The translations under genes and the position numbers were made by a program. Below the pieces are notes generated by a model, which saw only the letters and a program-made list of their open reading frames with translations, was not told the DNA's origin and ran no database searches. A DNA stretch of 46,020 bases from an uncultured Collinsella sp. (lineage in GTDB: Bacteria; Actinomycetota; Coriobacteriia; Coriobacteriales; Coriobacteriaceae): contig UQZL01000015.1 of NCBI GenBank assembly GCA_900545605.1, positions 1 through 46,020 of the forward strand. The letters run 5' to 3'. Every line of letters begins with the position of its first letter. Position 1 is the stretch's first letter. Of this stretch, positions 41,868-46,020 are shown piece after piece.

Positions 41868-44423
41868 ATGTTTACTCCGCTTATCACTCATGATTCTGAC
41901 GGCACTGCATTGGCGGCACCCGTTGATGCCGCACGTCGCAACGGTGCCACGTACAAGACGCACACGATCGACGATCTGCGCATTAAGGACGATCGCCTGC
42001 GTGCGGCCATCGAGGGCACGGGACACCTGCTGTTCGACGGCGGCATGGGCACCATGTTGCAAGCGGCCGGCATGAAGGCCGGCGCCCTGCCCGAGCTGCT
42101 CAACTTTGAGGAGCCCCAGGTTATCACTGATATCCAGCGTCAATATGTCGAGGCCGGCTGCGACGTGATCACCGCCAACACCTTTGGCGCCAACGCCCAC
42201 AAGCTCGACGGCGCCGCCACCGTGGCAGACGTCTTTGCCGCCGCTGTCGCCTGCGCCCGCGAGGCCGGCGCCCGCTACGTCGCCGGCGATATCGGCCCCA
42301 TCGGCGCGCTGCTTCGTCCCTTAGGCACCCTCAGCTTTGACGAGGCCTATGACCTCTTTGCCGAGGAAGTGCGCGCCGGCGTCGCCGCGGGTGTGGACCT
42401 CTTTATTATCGAGACTATGACCGACCTGGCCGAGATCAAGGCGGCCGTCCTCGCCTGTCGCGAAAACTCCGACCTGCCCATCTTTGCCACCATGACCTTC
42501 GAGGAAGACGGTCGCACCTTCCTGGGCACGAGTCCCGAGGTGGCCGCCATCACGCTCGATGCCATCGGCGCCGACGTTTTGGGCATCAACTGCAGCCAGG
42601 GACCGGCCGAGCTACGAGGACTCGCCGCACGTATGCTCACCGTTACCGATAAGCCCATTATGGTGCAGGCCAACGCGGGACTCCCCCATGTGGACGACGA
42701 CGGCAACACCGTCTTTGATATCCAAGCCCCCGAATACGCCGAGGCCGTCGCCGGCATGATCGCCGACGGCGTGAGCGTCGTGGGCGGCTGCTGCGGCACC
42801 ACGCCGGCGCACATGGCGGCCCTGCGCACGCTTATCGTCAACCACACGCCCAGCCCGCGCCGCCGCAAGCCCAGCATGTCGGTCACGAGCGCCCAAACGG
42901 TCGTGGACCTTCCCTGCGACGGCCACAAAATCGCCGTCATCGGCGAGCGCATCAACCCCACCGGCAAAAAGCGCCTGCAGCAGGCCCTGCGCGACGGCGA
43001 CCTGGACTACGTCGTGAGCCAGGGTATCAGCCAGCAGGAACAGGGCGCCGACATCCTGGACGTTAACGTGGGCCTGCCCGAGATCGACGAGGTCAAGATT
43101 ATCCAACAGGCCACTGAGCAGCTCCAGGGCTCCACGCTGCTGCCGCTGCAGATCGACTCCACCGATCCCGCAGCCGTCGAGGCCGCCGTGCGCCGCTACG
43201 CCGGCAAGCCCATCATCAACTCGGTCAATGGCAAACAGCAGATCATGGATGAGATCTTTCCGCTGGTCGCCCACTACGGCACCAACGTTGTCGGCCTTAC
43301 GCTCGACGAAGGCGGCATCCCCGATACCGCCGAGGCCCGCTTCGCCATCGCCGAGCGCATCGTGGCCGAGGCTGCCCGCTACGGCATCGGCCCGGACCGC
43401 ATCCTCATCGACTGCCTGGTCATGACCGCCTCGACCAATCAACGCCAAGCCGAGCAGATCCTGCGCGCCATGTCCCTGTGCAAGGAGCGTCTGGGCGTCA
43501 AATGCGCGCTCGGCGTGTCGAACATCAGCTTTGGCCTGCCTGCCCGCCCGCTGCTGGGCTCGGTCTTTTTGGCCGCCGCCTTCGGCGCGGGCCTGGACGC
43601 CCCCATCATGAACCCGGGCTCCAAGCGCTTTATGGATACTGTCTACAGCTATCGCGTCCTGAGCGTTGAGGACGAGGGCTCGACCGGATACATCGAGCGC
43701 TACGCCGGCTGGACCGATCCGTACAAGATTGCCGCGAACCCGGCGGCGGCTCAGGCAGCATCGAGTGATGCCGCGCCTGCCGCGGGCACCGCCACCAGCG
43801 TTGACGATGACCCCATCCGCCACATGGTTGTTTCGGGCCGTAAGGGCGAGATCGCTGCCGAGACCGAGCGTCTGCTGGCAGACCACGACGCCATGGACCT
43901 CATCAACAACCACTTTATCCCCGCCCTCGACGAGGTGGGCGTCCTCTTTGACCAGGGCAAGTTCTTCTTGCCGCAGCTCATGGCCTCGGCCGAGGCCGCG
44001 CGCGTGGGCTTCGACACCATCAAGCGCCTGATGCCCGCCGGCGAGATTGCCGACAAGGGCAAGATCTGCGTGGCCACCGTCAAGGGCGACATCCACGATA
44101 TTGGCAAGAACATCGTCAAAATGCTGCTCGACAACTACGGCTACACCGTCTTTGACCTGGGCCGCGACGTCGATCCGCAGGAGATACTCAAGACCGTCAA
44201 GGAGCGCGACATCAAACTCGTCGGCCTCTCGGCGCTTATGACTACCACGGTCGTCGCCATGGAGGAGACCATCAAGCTGCTTCATACTGAGGTGCCGGGC
44301 GTCAAGATCATCGTGGGCGGCGCCGTACTCACCCCCGAATACGCCAAGCAGATCGGCGCGGACTACTACGCCAAGGACGCCGCCGAAAGCGCTCGCATCG
44401 CCGAAGAGGTCTTTGGGCAGTAA
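41868..44423 (+). CDS. metH: Cobalamin-dependent methionine synthase without activation domain
   Basis: 851 aa. Homocysteine-binding barrel first (VVGGCCGTTPAHM zinc ligands), then the folate-binding barrel (GERINPTGKK, DILDVNVG), cap and B12 domains from about 670, with the base-off B12 motif GDIHDIG at 740-746. E. coli MetH (about 1,230 aa) has a C-terminal activation domain; here it is a separate gene just upstream. GGAG lies 6 nt before the ATG. Confidence 0.95.
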   Translation: MFTPLITHDSDGTALAAPVDAARRNGATYKTHTIDDLRIKDDRLRAAIEGTGHLLFDGGMGTMLQAAGMKAGALPELLNFEEPQVITDIQRQYVEAGCDVITANTFGANAHKLDGAATVADVFAAAVACAREAGARYVAGDIGPIGALLRPLGTLSFDEAYDLFAEEVRAGVAAGVDLFIIETMTDLAEIKAAVLACRENSDLPIFATMTFEEDGRTFLGTSPEVAAITLDAIGADVLGINCSQGPAELRGLAARMLTVTDKPIMVQANAGLPHVDDDGNTVFDIQAPEYAEAVAGMIADGVSVVGGCCGTTPAHMAALRTLIVNHTPSPRRRKPSMSVTSAQTVVDLPCDGHKIAVIGERINPTGKKRLQQALRDGDLDYVVSQGISQQEQGADILDVNVGLPEIDEVKIIQQATEQLQGSTLLPLQIDSTDPAAVEAAVRRYAGKPIINSVNGKQQIMDEIFPLVAHYGTNVVGLTLDEGGIPDTAEARFAIAERIVAEAARYGIGPDRILIDCLVMTASTNQRQAEQILRAMSLCKERLGVKCALGVSNISFGLPARPLLGSVFLAAAFGAGLDAPIMNPGSKRFMDTVYSYRVLSVEDEGSTGYIERYAGWTDPYKIAANPAAAQAASSDAAPAAGTATSVDDDPIRHMVVSGRKGEIAAETERLLADHDAMDLINNHFIPALDEVGVLFDQGKFFLPQLMASAEAARVGFDTIKRLMPAGEIADKGKICVATVKGDIHDIGKNIVKMLLDNYGYTVFDLGRDVDPQEILKTVKERDIKLVGLSALMTTTVVAMEETIKLLHTEVPGVKIIVGGAVLTPEYAKQIGADYYAKDAAESARIAEEVFGQ

Positions 44424-44448
44424 CACAACGGAAACAACCGAGCACCAA

Positions 44449-44486
44449 AACGTGCCGCATGCGCCACTTGGCACGTGCGGCACGTT
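44449..44486. promoter_or_regulatory. 11-bp inverted repeat between metH and the UPF0210 gene
   Basis: AACGTGCCGCA and TGCGGCACGTT enclose 16 bp; TAGAATAGAT follows at 44486, so it may be a terminator-like structure or an operator over the next gene's promoter. Confidence 0.5.
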
Positions 44487-44531
44487 AGAATAGATAAGAC
44501 TATGCTCGTTTTGGCAGATAGGAGCGCAAGG

Positions 44532-45896
44532 ATGGCGATCACGCCCGCAGAAATCGCGGAAACCCGCGGCATGGTTGAGGAACAGAACCTCGACATCAGG
44601 ACCATCACCATGGGTGTTTCGCTCATGGGTTGCGGCGACGAGAACCTCGACCGCATGTGCACGAAGATCTACGACCACGTGACGCACACGGCTGAGCATC
44701 TGGTCGAGACCGCCGAGAACCTCGAGCGCGAGTACGGTATCCCCATCGTCAACAAGCGCGTTTCCGTCACCCCAGTGGCGCAGATCGCCGCGTGCTGCAA
44801 GAATGAGGACCTCACCCCCATCGCGCATGCCCTCGACCGCGCGGCAGAGACGCTCGGCATCGATTACCTGGGCGGCTTCTCCGCACTCGTCCAGAAGGGC
44901 ATCGGCGACGCCGACCGCCGTGTCATCCAGTCCATCCCCCAGGCGCTCGCCACCACGAGCCGCGTCTGCTCCAGCGTCAACGTTGCCAGCCTGCGCGCCG
45001 GTATCAACATGGATGCCGTGCTCATGGCCGCCCAGACCATCATCGATGCCGCCAAACTCACGGCCGACCAGGATTCCGTCGGCGCTTCCAAGTTTGTCTG
45101 CTTTGCCAACATGGTCGAGGACTCCCCGTTTATGGCGGGCGCCGTCCACGGCGGTGGCGAGGCCGACGCCGTCATCAACGTAGGCGTCTCGGGCCCCGGC
45201 GTTATGGCCGCAGCCCTGGAGACACTGCCCGATTCCGCATCGATGATGGAGGTCGCCGAGAAGATTAAGCAGACCGCCTTTAAGATCACCCGCGCCGGCG
45301 AGCTCATGAGCCGTGAGGCAGCCCGCCGTCTGGGTGTCGAGAAAGGCATTGTCGACCTGTCGCTGGCTCCCACGCCTGCCATCGGCGACTCCGTTGCCCG
45401 CATCCTCGAGATCATCGGCGTGGGCACCTGCGGTGGCCCCGGCACGACCTGCGCGCTCGCCATGCTCAACGATGCCGTCAAGAAGGGCGGCGTCATGGCC
45501 AGCTCCAGCGTGGGCGGTCTCTCCGGCGCCTTTATCCCCGTGTCCGAGGATGCCGGCATGATCGCCGCCGTCGAGGCCGGTGCGCTTTCGCTCGAGAAGC
45601 TCGAGGCCATGACCTGCGTGTGCTCCGTTGGCCTGGACATGATTGCCATCCCCGGCGACACCCCGGTCGAGACCATCGCCGGCATCATCGCCGACGAGAT
45701 GGCCATCGGCGTCATCAACAACAAGACCACGGCCGTCCGCGTGATTCCTGCCATCGGCAAAGGCGTGGGCGACTGCGTCGAGTATGGCGGCCTGTTCGGC
45801 CGTGCACCCATTATGCCGGTGAACCCCAACGCCGGCACCGTGCTTGCCCACCGCGGTGGTCGATTCCCGGCGCCGCTGAACTCGCTGAAGAACTAG
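44532..45896 (+). CDS. UPF0210 (DUF711) family protein
   Basis: 454 aa. Long Ala/Gly-rich alpha/beta protein with the family segments IRTITMGVSLMGC, GFSALVQKGIGDAD, SVNVASLRAGINMDAVLM and a C-terminal GGRFPAPLNSLKN, as in UPF0210/DUF711 proteins of Streptococcus and Clostridia. Function is unknown; in other genomes it often follows a small ACT-domain gene, which is missing here. GGAG lies 7 nt ahead of the ATG at 44532. Confidence 0.9.
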   Translation: MAITPAEIAETRGMVEEQNLDIRTITMGVSLMGCGDENLDRMCTKIYDHVTHTAEHLVETAENLEREYGIPIVNKRVSVTPVAQIAACCKNEDLTPIAHALDRAAETLGIDYLGGFSALVQKGIGDADRRVIQSIPQALATTSRVCSSVNVASLRAGINMDAVLMAAQTIIDAAKLTADQDSVGASKFVCFANMVEDSPFMAGAVHGGGEADAVINVGVSGPGVMAAALETLPDSASMMEVAEKIKQTAFKITRAGELMSREAARRLGVEKGIVDLSLAPTPAIGDSVARILEIIGVGTCGGPGTTCALAMLNDAVKKGGVMASSSVGGLSGAFIPVSEDAGMIAAVEAGALSLEKLEAMTCVCSVGLDMIAIPGDTPVETIAGIIADEMAIGVINNKTTAVRVIPAIGKGVGDCVEYGGLFGRAPIMPVNPNAGTVLAHRGGRFPAPLNSLKN

Positions 45897-45970
45897 CTGA
45901 GGGGTTCGGGCGAGGAGCCCCGGGGAGGGCAAATATATAAGGTCGCCTGCTCGGACAGTCCTGACTCGCA

Positions 45971-45995
45971 CGGAGAGCACATTAAGTGCTCTCCG
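45971..45995. repeat. 10-bp hairpin near the right edge
   Basis: CGGAGAGCAC and GTGCTCTCCG with loop ATTAA. No T-run inside the window; it may be the leader or terminator of a neighbouring gene. Confidence 0.45.
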
Positions 45996-46020
45996 GCTCG
46001 TGCGGAACTCGCGATCGACC

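Noticed and set aside
41745..45980. Long leftward frame (over 1,100 codons) opposite metH and the UPF0210 gene
   Set aside because: High-GC antisense shadow; the sequence is His/Gly/Val-rich with no domain, while the rightward genes are unmistakable.

Overview
The window looks like chromosomal DNA from a high-GC, gut-type anaerobic actinobacterium of the class Coriobacteriia, most likely a Collinsella. This is inferred from the protein set (type III glutamine synthetase, MurT-GatD for amidated peptidoglycan, two GldA-like dehydrogenases, an EFR1-type ferredoxin, a B12-dependent methionine synthase without its activation domain) and from the base composition; no rRNA is present to confirm it.

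Positions 1-7100 are accessory. They hold the 3' end of a surface-type protein with CxxC tails, a DUF2958 gene coupled to a small unknown gene, and a type III restriction-modification operon read leftward: a 55-aa ribbon-helix-helix-like protein, mod and res. mod carries a one-base insertion in a run of five A that splits its two catalytic motifs into different frames. A palindromic triple TACGTA array lies just upstream of the operon.

Positions 7516-15596 appear to be two islands inserted in tandem at the 3' end of guaA. A 17-bp sequence matching the guaA end occurs at 7516, 10844 and 15597. The two outer copies each start a 399-bp direct repeat, and a leftward terminator that would suit guaA now sits next to the distal copy, about 8 kb from the gene. 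The first island carries an Abi_2/AbiF-like HEPN toxin followed by two tandem promoter-hairpin-terminator units (candidate small RNAs), a yjdF-type riboswitch with its YjdF (DUF2992) gene, and a ToxN/AbiQ-like toxin gene broken by an amber codon with a possible RNA antitoxin. The second island has a second yjdF-type leader without its gene, a DUF4143 ATPase remnant, and a Mef/Msr(D)-like macrolide-resistance pair preceded by a leader peptide and attenuator. No integrase was found.

Positions 15597-31300 are mostly core metabolism: guaA, a type I asparaginase, a small autoregulatory-looking XRE gene, ychF, a phospho-alpha-glucosidase/PTS operon facing a dehydrogenase-GntR operon across shared operators, a ferredoxin-like protein, two glycerol-dehydrogenase-like genes and an iron alcohol dehydrogenase.

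Positions 31744-46020 hold two overlapping helical-repeat genes upstream of a fused MurT-GatD gene (lipid II amidation), tandem palindromic repeats, tRNA-Glu with a duplicated 3' end, an EFR1 ferredoxin, glnN, the metF / methionine synthase activation domain / metH operon, and a UPF0210 (DUF711) gene.
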